Below are positions 1-8,775 of a stretch of DNA of 64,000 nt, one piece after another; position 1 is the first letter of the stretch, and each line of letters opens with the position of its first letter. The translations under genes and the position numbers were made by a program. The notes under the pieces are model-generated. The model made no database searches. It was not told the DNA's origin and saw only the letters and a program-made list of their open reading frames with translations. The DNA is from Streptomyces sp. 2114.4 (lineage in GTDB: Bacteria; Actinomycetota; Actinomycetes; Streptomycetales; Streptomycetaceae), in contig NZ_FYEY01000001.1 in assembly GCF_900187385.1 (NCBI RefSeq), positions 4,030,001 through 4,094,000 on the forward strand, written 5' to 3'.

Positions 1-69
1 TCGCGCTGGCAGCACAAGTGGTACGGCGACGAGCACGACTCCTCCGCCCTGTCCGAGGACGCCGGCTGA
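1..69 (+). CDS. 3' end of an unidentified gene (partial)
   Basis: The window opens inside a reading frame that runs 22 codons to a TGA stop at 67-69. The visible tail is hydrophilic and acidic (ending DSSALSEDAG). It lies 53 bases upstream of the oxidase gene and on the same strand, so it may be the preceding gene of the same metabolite operon. Nothing in so short a tail allows a function to be named. Confidence 0.5.
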   Translation, partial: SRWQHKWYGDEHDSSALSEDAG

Positions 70-122
70 GCCCGGCCGCCACTTCCCCACCGCCCACACC
101 GAGAAGATTGTGCTGATTCCGC

Positions 123-1193
123 ATGTCTGAAGACTGGAAAACCCGGCTCGCCGAGGGTCCGCTGTCCGCGGTGCGCGCCCTGGAGTCCTGTACCGCCGGC
201 GAACTGACCCTGCTGACCGAGAACTACGCCTTCCGCGGCGCACTGGCCGCCGCCTGCAAGGAACTCACCGGGCGCGCCTACGCCGGCAAGGACCGCACCG
301 CGCTCGCCGAAATGCACGAACTGCTCGCCCTCATCTACGACCGGGACTTCTCCGGCGTGGTCATCGGCGAGGTCGACCACGAACGCGCGCCCCTGCTGCG
401 CGATGTGGCCGCGATCCTGGAAGCGGCCATGCTGGGCGAGGAAACCGCCCGCATCGACGAGGAGACCGTCACCGGCTACCCCCGGTCCGGCACGGAGTAC
501 GTCCGCTGGCTGAAGAACCTCGTCAACGACCACCCGGCCGGCCGGCACCCGCTCTACCACGAGCACATCGAGCAGCGGGGCACCCGGGAGGACCTGCGGC
601 TGCTGCTCGCCCAGGAGACCAGCCTCGACCCGCGCTTCGACGACATCCTCGCCTCGATGCAGATGGGCCGCACCGGTGGCGAGAAGATGGAGATAGCCGC
701 CAACTACTGGGACGAGATGGGCAACGGCGACGCCGAGCTGGTCCACACCAGCCTCTTCTCCCAGGCCCTGGAGTCCATCGGCGCCGACCCGGCCTTCATC
801 CGGGACAGCTTCATGCTGGAGGCCGGAATCTGCGGAAACCTCTCCGCCTGCCTCGGTCTCGCCCGCCGGCACTACTACAAGGCCGTGGGCTACTTCGGCG
901 TGACGGAGTACCTGGCGCCCCGCCGCTTCCGCTGCGTGGTCGACACCTGGCGCAGACTCGGTCTGCACGAAGTCGGCATCACCTACCACGACCTGCACAT
1001 CGGCATCGACGCCGGCCACGCCTCCGGCTGGTTCAAGAACGTCGTGGCACCGCTGGTGGACGGCGACCCCCTGACCGGCCGGGACATCGCCCTGGGCGCC
1101 ATGATCAGGCTCAACACCTCGCAGGACTACCTCGACGAACTGCTGCGGCGCATGCGGGGCCGGTCCCCCGTCGCGGTCGGCGCGCAGGCCTGA
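123..1193 (+). CDS. Iron-containing redox enzyme, haem-oxygenase-like di-iron oxidase (HDO)
   Basis: A 356-residue, largely helical protein of the Haem_oxygenas_2-type family, whose members (for example SznF, UndA, BesC, RohS) use a dinuclear iron site to oxidise or cleave amino-acid or fatty-acid substrates. Candidate metal ligands are Glu165 in the QETS segment, Glu198 and His208 in the stretch NYWDEMGNGDAELVH, Glu262, and His289/Asp296/His299 in YHDLHIGIDAGH; the late D-x2-H pattern is typical. The family assignment is firm, the substrate unknown. It is the first complete gene of a tightly packed operon with a DapF-like protein, aminotransferase, deacetylase and ATP-grasp ligase, so an amino-acid substrate is the natural inference; BesC-like cleavage of a lysine-type compound is one possibility. 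The ribosome binding site is weak. Confidence 0.85.
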   Translation: MSEDWKTRLAEGPLSAVRALESCTAGELTLLTENYAFRGALAAACKELTGRAYAGKDRTALAEMHELLALIYDRDFSGVVIGEVDHERAPLLRDVAAILEAAMLGEETARIDEETVTGYPRSGTEYVRWLKNLVNDHPAGRHPLYHEHIEQRGTREDLRLLLAQETSLDPRFDDILASMQMGRTGGEKMEIAANYWDEMGNGDAELVHTSLFSQALESIGADPAFIRDSFMLEAGICGNLSACLGLARRHYYKAVGYFGVTEYLAPRRFRCVVDTWRRLGLHEVGITYHDLHIGIDAGHASGWFKNVVAPLVDGDPLTGRDIALGAMIRLNTSQDYLDELLRRMRGRSPVAVGAQA

Positions 1194-1203
1194 GGGGGAG
1201 AAC

Positions 1204-2157
1204 GTGCCGCACCCCTTGCCGCCCCCTCGCCACGACATGGCGGACGGCCATGACTTCGTGAAGTACGAGGCCCTGGGCAACGACTACTTGGTGATCGCTC
1301 CGGTCGCCGGCCAGGTGGCGCCGACACCGGAGAACATCCGGCTGATCTGCGACCGCCACTACGGTCCCGGCGCCGACGGAGTGCTCTACGGCCCGCTCCC
1401 CGAAGAACACGGATTCGGGCTGCGCACCTTCAACTCCGACGGCACCGAGTGCGAGAAGAGCGGCAACGGGCTGCGCATCTTCGGCCGTTACCTCCGCGAC
1501 CACGGCTGGACCGGGGAGCCGGAGTTCACCGTCCGCACCCTGGCCGGGCCGGTCACCGTGCAGCTGGTGGACCCGGCCCCCGGCCCGGACGCACCGAACG
1601 CCGCCTCCCTTGGCGGTGGCCGCCCCGGGGACGGGGCACCCGTCCGCGTCTCCATGGGGCAGGCGTCCCTGGACAGCGAGCTGATCGGTGCCACCGGTCC
1701 GCGCCGGGAGATGCTGCGCGAAACCCTGCCCGCGGCGGCGCGCGAATGGACGGCCACCTGTGTCTTCCTGGGCAACCCGCACTGCGTCCTCCCGCTGGAC
1801 GGCACCGAGGTCACCGAGGAGCTGGCCCGGCGCCTGGGCCCCGAGCTCGCCGGCCACGCACGCTTCCCCGGGCGCATCAACGTCCAGCTCATGGAGGTGC
1901 GCGCCGCCGACCGCATCCGCATCGAGGCCTATGAACGGGGCGCCGGCTACACGCTCGCCTCGGGCAGCAGCGCCTGTGCGGCGGCCGTCGCCGCCCATGC
2001 CCTCGGGCTGACCGGCCCCGAGGTCACCGTCGAGATGCCCGGCGGGCACCTCTCCGTCGGCATCTCCGACGCCGGCGAGGTCACCCTGACCGGCCCGGTC
2101 CGGGCCGTCGTGGCCGGCCGGTGGGCCCCGGCATTCCGCAGGAGGCTGGCCTCATGA
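1204..2157 (+). CDS. DapF-fold (diaminopimelate epimerase-like) protein with both catalytic Cys replaced by Ser
   Basis: 317 residues with the two halves of the diaminopimelate epimerase fold. Canonical DapF has NADGSE-x3-CGNG and GAGET-x2-CG-x-GACA, each carrying one of the two catalytic cysteines. Here the motifs read NSDGTECEKSGNG and GAGYTLASGSSACA: Ser86 and Ser253 sit where the two Cys should be, and Tyr249 replaces the Glu. It is therefore unlikely to be the housekeeping lysine-pathway enzyme and may catalyse a different proton transfer, isomerisation or elimination on an amino acid. The GTG at 1204 follows a GGGGGAG box by only 3 bases; an in-frame ATG at 1237 lacks a box. The 3' end overlaps the aminotransferase start (ATGA), so the two are translationally coupled. 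Confidence 0.8.
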   Translation: MPHPLPPPRHDMADGHDFVKYEALGNDYLVIAPVAGQVAPTPENIRLICDRHYGPGADGVLYGPLPEEHGFGLRTFNSDGTECEKSGNGLRIFGRYLRDHGWTGEPEFTVRTLAGPVTVQLVDPAPGPDAPNAASLGGGRPGDGAPVRVSMGQASLDSELIGATGPRREMLRETLPAAAREWTATCVFLGNPHCVLPLDGTEVTEELARRLGPELAGHARFPGRINVQLMEVRAADRIRIEAYERGAGYTLASGSSACAAAVAAHALGLTGPEVTVEMPGGHLSVGISDAGEVTLTGPVRAVVAGRWAPAFRRRLAS

Positions 2158-3263
2158 CCGAGATCACCATGCGCCAGTGGTACTTCGACGAGGCCCACGG
2201 CCACTACGACATCGACCTCGGCGACAGCTATGTGGGTGGCAGCCGCCTGTCCGACCACCCCCTGCCCGCCGACTGCCTCCTCGACTACGGCAACAACCGG
2301 GGCACCGCCCCGCTGCGCCACCTCGTGGCCGGCCTCTACGGCCGCGATCCGTCCCACATAGGCATCACCCACGGCGGGCAGGAAGCGCTCTACCTCCTCT
2401 ACCGCACCCTGCTGTCCGCGGGCGACCACGCGGTGATCTTCACCCCCGGCTGGCAGCAGGCACAGCCGGTGCTGTCCCGGGCCGGATGCCGGGTGGACGC
2501 CGTGGGCACCACCGCCGACGGCCGCCCGGACATCGCCGAGGCGCTGCGCAGGATCGGCCCGCGCACGAAAGCCGTGGTGCTCAACTCGCCCTGCAATCCG
2601 ACCGGCCGGAAGGTCACCGCCGACGGCATCAAGGAACTGGCCGAGGCGCTGCGCGGGCACGGCGGCCATCTGATCCTCGACGAGGAGTACGTCGCCGACC
2701 TCGGCACCGACTCCTGGGTCGGGGCGTACGAGAGAGCTGTCTCCGTCTCCAGCGTCTCCAAGGTCTACGGGGTCCCGGGCCTGCGCGTCGGCTGGATGTG
2801 CGGCCCGCCCGAGGTCGTGGACGCGGCCATGCAGTACAAGCACTTCACCACCGTCACCAACTCGGTGGTCCTGGAACAGCTGGCCACCGGCATCCTGGAG
2901 CGCCGCGAGGAGCACGTGCGGCGCTACCGGCAGCTGATCACCGACGGCCAACAGACGCTGGAGCGCTGGCTCGCCCGGCACCGCGGCACACTGCGGATGT
3001 GGCAGCCGGAGGGCACCCCGTACGCCTGGCTGCACACCCCCGGTCTGCCGTCCTCGCTGGAATTCTGCCGCGAGGTACTGCGCCGGGAGCGGGTGCTGCT
3101 GATGCCGGCCGAGGTGTTCGGCACCGAGCACGGCCTCCGCCTCACCTTCGCCCGGGAGCCGGACGTCCTGGCCGAGGGCCTGCGGCGGATCGACGCCGTA
3201 CTGGCCGGCCACCCCACCGCCGCCGGGAGCGGCACCCACGCCGAGAGCAGGGAGCAACGATGA
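2154..3263 (+). CDS. PLP-dependent aminotransferase, class I/II (fold type I)
   Basis: 369 residues. Fold-type I features are visible: Asn148 in NSPCNPTG, Asp176 in LILDEEY, and the Schiff-base lysine Lys203 in SSVSKVYGVPGLRVGW. The start chosen is the ATG at 2154, inside the ATGA overlap with the upstream gene and 8 bases after AGGAGG; a longer frame from 2121 has no such support. The SKVYGVPGLR segment and overall length also fit PLP enzymes of natural-product pathways that do eliminations or cyclisations (capreomycidine synthase type), so transamination is the default rather than a certainty. It overlaps the next gene by ATGA, which places it in the same transcript as the HDO and DapF-like genes. 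Confidence 0.85.
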   Translation: MTEITMRQWYFDEAHGHYDIDLGDSYVGGSRLSDHPLPADCLLDYGNNRGTAPLRHLVAGLYGRDPSHIGITHGGQEALYLLYRTLLSAGDHAVIFTPGWQQAQPVLSRAGCRVDAVGTTADGRPDIAEALRRIGPRTKAVVLNSPCNPTGRKVTADGIKELAEALRGHGGHLILDEEYVADLGTDSWVGAYERAVSVSSVSKVYGVPGLRVGWMCGPPEVVDAAMQYKHFTTVTNSVVLEQLATGILERREEHVRRYRQLITDGQQTLERWLARHRGTLRMWQPEGTPYAWLHTPGLPSSLEFCREVLRRERVLLMPAEVFGTEHGLRLTFAREPDVLAEGLRRIDAVLAGHPTAAGSGTHAESREQR

Positions 3264-4021
3264 CGGCACAGCTCAAGGAGATGCCCACCGACTGGTCGCG
3301 CGGGCTGGCACTGGTGGCGCACCCCGACGACATCGAGTACGCCATGGGCCCGGCGGTGATCACCTGGACCGACAGCGGCAAGGAGATCGCCTACGTCCTG
3401 GCCAGCCGCGGTGAGGCGGGCATCGACGGCTGCGACCCTCAGACGGCCAAGCCGCTGCGGGAAAGGGAGCAGCGCGCGAGCTCGGCGGTCGCCGGGGTGA
3501 CCTCGGTGGACTTCCTGGACCACCCGGACGGGCTGATCACCGACTCGCTGGCGCTGCGCCGGGAGTTCGCCACCGCCATCCGCCGCCACCGGCCGGAAGT
3601 GGTGCTCACGGTCAACCACCACGAGCACTGGCGCGGCGTCTCCTGGAACACCTCGGACCACCGGGTCGTCGGCCGGGCCGCGCTGGACGCCGTCGTCGAC
3701 GCCGGCAACCGCTATGTCTTCACCGAGGACGGCCTCGACCCCTGGGAAGGCGTGCAGTGGATGGGCGTCGCCGGCTCCCCGTACCCCACGCACGCCGTGG
3801 AGGTCACGGGCGCCGAGGACCGTGCCGTCGAGGCGGTGCTCCAGCACCGGGCCTACCTGGAAGCGCTCACCGACGAGGACCCGGAGAGCTACGCCCGGGG
3901 ATTCCTGCGGCGCAACATGGCCAGGGCCGGCGCCCTCTTCGGCGACCGCGACGCGGTCGCCTTCCAGCTCTTCGAGCGCGACGCCTACCGCGTCAAGGAC
4001 GGCGTCACCCACTACCGCTGA
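3260..4021 (+). CDS. PIG-L family deacetylase (LmbE-like)
   Basis: 253 residues. The N-terminal AHPDD motif (about residues 20-24) and the downstream NTSDH segment are the zinc-binding signature of the PIG-L/LmbE family, which removes N-acetyl groups from amino sugars, mycothiol and bacillithiol precursors, and acylated natural-product intermediates. Start ATG at 3260 overlaps the aminotransferase stop, with GGGAG just upstream. In this operon it may remove a protecting acyl group from an amino-acid intermediate, or act on a conjugated product; the substrate cannot be read from sequence. A mycothiol-related role (MshB or Mca) is less likely given the neighbours. Confidence 0.85.
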   Translation: MTAQLKEMPTDWSRGLALVAHPDDIEYAMGPAVITWTDSGKEIAYVLASRGEAGIDGCDPQTAKPLREREQRASSAVAGVTSVDFLDHPDGLITDSLALRREFATAIRRHRPEVVLTVNHHEHWRGVSWNTSDHRVVGRAALDAVVDAGNRYVFTEDGLDPWEGVQWMGVAGSPYPTHAVEVTGAEDRAVEAVLQHRAYLEALTDEDPESYARGFLRRNMARAGALFGDRDAVAFQLFERDAYRVKDGVTHYR

Positions 4022-4062
4022 CCGCCCGCGCCCTCCGCCCCCTCAGCCCCACCGGGAATGGC

Positions 4063-5370
4063 ATGCACCTGGCCTTCGTCGACTCCAACCCCCCTGCCCT
4101 GCAGGCCATCAGGCTGGCCAAGAGCGCGGGACACCGGGTCACCTATCTGCAGTCCGCACACACCCAGTACCCGCTCACCGACGCCAACCTGGCCCTGGTC
4201 TCGTCCGTGGACCACCTCGTCGACGGGCTGGTCACCACCGACCACGACGTGGTGACCGCGGCGCTGGCCGAGTGCCACGCCGCACACCCCATCGACTTCG
4301 TCACCACGCAGCACGAGATGTCCGCCGAGGCGGTGGCTGCGGCCTGCCGCGCACTGGGGCTGCGGGGCACCTCGCCACAGGCGGTGCTCACCGCCCGGCG
4401 CAAGGACCGCACCCGGGCGGCGCTGCGGGCCGCGGGCCTGGCCTCGGCACACTTCGCGACCGCCACCGACGAGGAGGCGGCACTGGCGGCGGCGGAGCAC
4501 ATCGGCTATCCCGTGGTGTTCAAGCCACCGTCCGGGGCGGCCGGGCTGCTCGCCTGTGTCGTCCACGACGCGGCCGAGGCGAGGTCGGCCTGGCAGCGGC
4601 TGCAGCGCGGCCTCGACGCGGTTCCCGAGGACTGGCGCGGCCAGTTCCGGCGCGGCGTCCTCATCGAGGAGTTCCTGGTGGGGGAGCTGGTGTCGGTGGA
4701 GATCGGCGCCCGCGACGGCCGGTTCTTCCCGCTGTGCATCAGCGGCCGCTACCGCTGGGCGGGCGACGGGGTCACCGCCCTGGGGTCCTTCATCCCGGCC
4801 GGCCTGGAAGCGCAGCAGGCCACCGCGTGCTGGGAGTACGCCCGCCGGGTCTGCCGGGCGATCGGCGCCGACATCGGCGTCTTCCACCTGGAGATCATGG
4901 TCACCGCACGGGGGCCCGTCCTGGTCGAGTTCAACCCCCGGGTCATGGGCGGCGGCCTGCCCGCCGCCTACCGCCACGCCACCGGGCAGGAGGTCTACGC
5001 CGCGCTGCTGGACATCCTCGCCGGGGCCGACGACGTCGCCGCGCCGCCCTTCCGGGCCGGCTGCACCGCGGTCCGCGTCGTCCTCCCCCGCGAGGCCGGC
5101 CGGCTCGGCCCCGACGCGACCCTGGCGCCTCTGGACGGGCACCCCCGCGTCAAGGAGGTGATCGGCTTCGGCGAGTACCGCACCGGCCCCGGCAGCGACG
5201 TGGCCCGGGGCCAGGCGCTGGCCCGGTTCATCGTCCAGGACACCGACCCGACGGCCGTCGAGCGGACCTCCGAGGACCTGCTGAGCCGGCTGGAACCACT
5301 GCTCGGCGTCCCGCTGATGACCGGCAGCTACCACCCCGGCGGCCCGGAGCACCCGGGGAGCGCAGCGTGA
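4063..5370 (+). CDS. ATP-grasp domain carboxylate-amine ligase
   Basis: 435 residues. Shows the ATP-grasp layout: an N-terminal pre-ATP domain, the YPVVFKPPSGAAG segment (about 149-161, lysine for ATP binding), the LIEEFLVGELVSVE strand, and the metal-binding EIMV...VEFNPR segment near residue 290. Such enzymes join a carboxylate to an amine through an acyl-phosphate and in small-molecule pathways form dipeptides or gamma-glutamyl and other amino-acid conjugates. The ATG at 4063 is the first start after the deacetylase stop and agrees with the family N-terminus (MHLAFVDSNPPALQAIRLAK), though it has no strong ribosome binding site. It overlaps the exporter start by GTGA. Confidence 0.85.
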   Translation: MHLAFVDSNPPALQAIRLAKSAGHRVTYLQSAHTQYPLTDANLALVSSVDHLVDGLVTTDHDVVTAALAECHAAHPIDFVTTQHEMSAEAVAAACRALGLRGTSPQAVLTARRKDRTRAALRAAGLASAHFATATDEEAALAAAEHIGYPVVFKPPSGAAGLLACVVHDAAEARSAWQRLQRGLDAVPEDWRGQFRRGVLIEEFLVGELVSVEIGARDGRFFPLCISGRYRWAGDGVTALGSFIPAGLEAQQATACWEYARRVCRAIGADIGVFHLEIMVTARGPVLVEFNPRVMGGGLPAAYRHATGQEVYAALLDILAGADDVAAPPFRAGCTAVRVVLPREAGRLGPDATLAPLDGHPRVKEVIGFGEYRTGPGSDVARGQALARFIVQDTDPTAVERTSEDLLSRLEPLLGVPLMTGSYHPGGPEHPGSAA

Positions 5371-6896
5371 GCCGCCCCGGAGGGCCCGGCACCGCCGACC
5401 CGCGGCGGACGGCGGAGCGTCCGGCCGCACCGCCCGGCCGCCGTGCCCTCGTCCTCGCCCTGATGATGGCGATGGCGCTGGCGGCGCTGGACAGCGCGGT
5501 GGTGGCCACGGCCGTTCCGCGGATCGTCGCCGACCTCGGCGGGTTCTCGTACTTCTCCTGGCTCTTCTCCGGCTATCTGCTCGCCGGCACGGTGTCCCTG
5601 CCGGTCTACGGCAAGCTCAGCGACACCCTGGGGCGCAAGCCGGTCCTGCTGTTCGGCATCACGCTCTTCCTGGCGGGCTCCGCGCTGTGCGCGGCCTCCT
5701 GGAACATGGCCGCGCTGATCGTCTTCCGCATCGTCCAGGGTTTCGGCGGAGGCGCGATCCAGAGCACCGTCCAGACCCTCGCCGCCGACCTGTACCCCCT
5801 GGAGGAACGCCCGCGCATCCAGGCCGCCATCTCCTCGGTGTGGGCCGGCGCCGCCGTTCTCGGCCCCGCCGTCGGCGGCCTGATCACCACCTGGACCGAC
5901 TGGCGCCTCATCTTCCTGCTCAACGTCCCGGTCGGCCTGGTCTCGCTCGTCCTGCTGGCCCGCCGCCTGAGCGAGCCGCCCCGCAAGCGCGCCGCCGGGC
6001 GCCTGCGTGCCGACTGGGCCGGCGCACTGGCCCTCTTCCTCACCGGCTGCGCCCTGCTGACCGCCATCGTCCAGGGCGGACACGCCTGGCCCTGGCTCTC
6101 CGCGCCGTCCCTCACCCTCTTCGGCACCGGCGCCGCCCTGCTGGCCGTGACGGTCGTGGTGGAGCGGCGCGCGGCCGATCCGGTCCTCCCGGGCTGGGTG
6201 TGGCGCCGCCGCACCATCGCCGCCGCCAATCTGGCCATGGGGGCGCTCGGCGTGATGACCATCGCCCCGACCGTCTTCCTCCCCACCTACGCCCAGTCCG
6301 TGCTCGGCCTCGATCCCCTGCGGGCGGGCTTCGTGCTGGCCGTCATGTCGGTGGCCTGGCCGATCTCGGCGGCCTTCAGCCAGCACGTCTACCGGCGCAT
6401 CGGATTCCGCCAGTCGGCGATGACCGGCATGGCCGTCGCCTGCCCCGTCCTGCTGGCCTTCCCGGCCCTCTCCGGCACCCACAGCCCCTGGTACCCCGCC
6501 CTCATCTCGCTGGCCCTCGGCGCCTGCCTCGGCATCACCCAGCTGCCCCTGCTCGTCGGGGTCCAGTCGACGGTGCCCGTCTCGGAACGCGGTACGGCGA
6601 CGGCCTCGCTCCTCTTCTGCCGCCAGCTCGGCTCCAGCATCGGCGCCGCCGTCTTCGGCGCCCTGGCCAACGCGATCCTCAACTCCCGTCTGCAGCAGAC
6701 CCCTTCCGCCCTCCCGTCCACCGGGGGCAGCCCCCTCGATGCGGTCTCCTCCGCCACCTCCGGCGCCGCCGCGGGACCACTGCGCGACGCCCTCGCCACG
6801 GCGGTCGACTGGGTCTACGTCGGCGCCGCGGCGGCCGCGGCCCTCGCCGTCCTCGCACTCCTCCTGGCCCCGCGCCGCTTCCCGGTGCTCGACTGA
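5367..6896 (+). CDS. MFS drug/metabolite exporter, DHA2 (14-TMS) type
   Basis: 509 residues with about fourteen hydrophobic segments. The N-terminal half has LDSAVVATAVPRI in the first membrane span and the MFS signature GKLSDTLGRKPV between spans 2 and 3, as in the EmrB/QacA drug:H+ antiporters. Start GTG at 5367 lies in a GTGA overlap with the ATP-grasp gene and has GGGGAG 6 bases upstream. As last gene of the operon it probably exports the product and gives self-resistance. A 106-base gap follows before the convergent lanthipeptide transporter genes. Confidence 0.9.
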   Translation: MSRPGGPGTADPRRTAERPAAPPGRRALVLALMMAMALAALDSAVVATAVPRIVADLGGFSYFSWLFSGYLLAGTVSLPVYGKLSDTLGRKPVLLFGITLFLAGSALCAASWNMAALIVFRIVQGFGGGAIQSTVQTLAADLYPLEERPRIQAAISSVWAGAAVLGPAVGGLITTWTDWRLIFLLNVPVGLVSLVLLARRLSEPPRKRAAGRLRADWAGALALFLTGCALLTAIVQGGHAWPWLSAPSLTLFGTGAALLAVTVVVERRAADPVLPGWVWRRRTIAAANLAMGALGVMTIAPTVFLPTYAQSVLGLDPLRAGFVLAVMSVAWPISAAFSQHVYRRIGFRQSAMTGMAVACPVLLAFPALSGTHSPWYPALISLALGACLGITQLPLLVGVQSTVPVSERGTATASLLFCRQLGSSIGAAVFGALANAILNSRLQQTPSALPSTGGSPLDAVSSATSGAAAGPLRDALATAVDWVYVGAAAAAALAVLALLLAPRRFPVLD

Positions 6897-7002
6897 CGGG
6901 CCCGAGGGCACGAAATGCGGGCGGTTTCCCTGATACCACTCGCCTCTGAACATTGAAGCCCCGATCGCCCCCGGGTTCGTCAGATCCGCGGTTTCCGTCA
7001 CC

Positions 7003-8775
7003 TCAGGGGGTGGCGCTCTTCGCAGACCACAGCCCGACGAGATCGCGGTAGAGATCGGACTCCACGAGCATCCGGTGATGGCTCCCGATCCGCGGGGCCC
7101 CGCCGTCCAGCACCATCACCCGGTCCGCGGTCCGGGCCGAGCTCATCCGGTGGGCGATGACGACCAGGGTGCCGGGGCGTTCCCGCATCGCCTCCTCGGC
7201 GCGGCTCTCGGTCACTGGGTCCATATGGCACGTCGCCTCGTCGAGCACGATCAACCGGGCCGGCGACAGGTAGGCGCGTGCCAGGGCGATCAGCTGGCGC
7301 TGGCCGGCGGAGAGTGCGCCGGGGTCCACGAGACCGTCGTAGCCACCGGTCGTGGACACCAGGTCCGCCAGGCCGAACTCCGTGACCGCACGGTCCATCC
7401 GGCGGTCGTCCGCCGGGCCGTCTGCCAGGTAACCGAGGTTCTCCCGGAGCGTCCCCGTGAAGACGTATGCCTCTTGAGGTAGATAGGCCCGCAGCGCGCC
7501 CTGCCGGGCGGGCGTGAGCGAGGTGAGGTCGACGCCGTCGAGGAGGACCCGGCCGCGGGTGGGTCCGTGGGTGCCGGCCACCAGGGAGGCCAGTGTCGAC
7601 TTGCCGATGCCGCTGGGGCCCACGACCGCGAGGTGCTCGCCGGATGCCACGCGCAGGTCGATGCCGCTGAGGATGTCGTTCGCGCCGCCCGGATAGGAGA
7701 AGGACACCGACTCCAGGACCACCTCGACCCCGGCGGCTCCGTTCCCGGCCCTGGTGGAGGACGCGGAGGTGGGGACGGCCGGTGTGGGCGCAGGTCCGGC
7801 GCCGTCCGGCCGCGGACCGAGGTCGTCCAGCAGCCGGCCGAGCGTGACGAACAGCCTTATGCCGGTTGTGCCCACGCCCTGGACCAGGGTCTGCACCGCA
7901 GGGCGCAGGTTCTGCGCGAGGTATGTCAGTACCCCCAGGACCGTGCCCGCGCTCATGCCCTGGGCGCCCCACCGGGCCCACAGCAGGACCAGGACCAGCG
8001 GCACCCAGCCGCCCATCCCGAGGGCGAGGGTGCGCAGCGCGGTCAGGCGGGCGAGCGCGATCTCCGCGCGCGCGTTCTCCTTCGCCACGTCGTCGAACCG
8101 CAGCAGAGCCGATTCCTCCAGGCCGTACGCGGTAATGTCCCGCAGTCCCGCAGCGAGCCGCCAGGCCTCGTGTGCGAGGGACTCGGTCGCCAGGGTGCTG
8201 CGCATCTCGGCGCGTACCACCCCGCGCAGGGACACCAGGTAACAGCCGACGCCGACGGCCACGGGGGCGAAGACCAGCAGGGCGGCCGTCGGCTCCAGCG
8301 TGAGGGTGCCGACGCACACGCCGACGAAGGAGAAGGCAAAGCGGCACACCACCGCCAGCAGGCTGCCCGCCGCTTCCCGCACGATCTCGACCTGGCGGGT
8401 GAGCCGTGCGACGCCTGACCGGTCCTGCTCCATGCGGCCGCCGGTCAGCGCGTGCCGCAGCGTGGCCTCTACCGTGCGGGTCACCAGTGCGTCCCGCAGT
8501 GGCTCGACGACGGCCGCGGTGCTCAGGAGCGCTCCGCGGGCCCCGAACGCACCCACGGCCGAGACCGCGGCGAGCAGGGCCAACCACCCGACTCCCACCA
8601 GTGGTGCGCCGGCCAGAAACCCGCGGTCGACAGCCAGGGCCACGGCGTGCCCGGCCGCGAAGGCGGGCAGGGACTCCACGCCCGTCCATACAAGGACGCG
8701 GATCAGTGTGCGGCGGTCGCCGCGCAGCCTCTGCCGCAGGTACTGCCCGGCAGTGCGGCTTCCGGCGGGTCTCAT
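7003..8775 (-). CDS. ABC exporter half-transporter (permease + ATPase), lanthipeptide cluster
   Basis: 590 residues: an N-terminal six-helix ABC membrane domain, then a nucleotide-binding domain with Walker A GPSGIGKST, signature LSAGQRQ and Walker B LIVLDEAT. It resembles the second of the paired half-transporters (LabT/RamA/RamB type) of class III lanthipeptide clusters and probably pairs with the product of the adjacent gene to export the peptides. The start is the ATG at 8775 inside an ATGA overlap with that gene, with GGGAG 7 bases upstream; a longer frame to 8856 lies inside the neighbour and is rejected. It is the last gene of the operon. Confidence 0.85.
   Translation of the reverse strand: MRPAGSRTAGQYLRQRLRGDRRTLIRVLVWTGVESLPAFAAGHAVALAVDRGFLAGAPLVGVGWLALLAAVSAVGAFGARGALLSTAAVVEPLRDALVTRTVEATLRHALTGGRMEQDRSGVARLTRQVEIVREAAGSLLAVVCRFAFSFVGVCVGTLTLEPTAALLVFAPVAVGVGCYLVSLRGVVRAEMRSTLATESLAHEAWRLAAGLRDITAYGLEESALLRFDDVAKENARAEIALARLTALRTLALGMGGWVPLVLVLLWARWGAQGMSAGTVLGVLTYLAQNLRPAVQTLVQGVGTTGIRLFVTLGRLLDDLGPRPDGAGPAPTPAVPTSASSTRAGNGAAGVEVVLESVSFSYPGGANDILSGIDLRVASGEHLAVVGPSGIGKSTLASLVAGTHGPTRGRVLLDGVDLTSLTPARQGALRAYLPQEAYVFTGTLRENLGYLADGPADDRRMDRAVTEFGLADLVSTTGGYDGLVDPGALSAGQRQLIALARAYLSPARLIVLDEATCHMDPVTESRAEEAMRERPGTLVVIAHRMSSARTADRVMVLDGGAPRIGSHHRMLVESDLYRDLVGLWSAKSATP

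Noticed and set aside
1204..2157. Housekeeping diaminopimelate epimerase
   Set aside because: Both catalytic Cys are missing and the gene sits in a biosynthetic operon; the lysine-pathway copy should be elsewhere.
3714..5366. Long open frame continuing 5' from the exporter gene through the ATP-grasp gene
   Set aside because: It is an out-of-frame reading of the ATP-grasp and deacetylase genes (Arg/Pro/Gly-rich translation) caused by high GC; the GTG at 5367 with its ribosome binding site is the true start.
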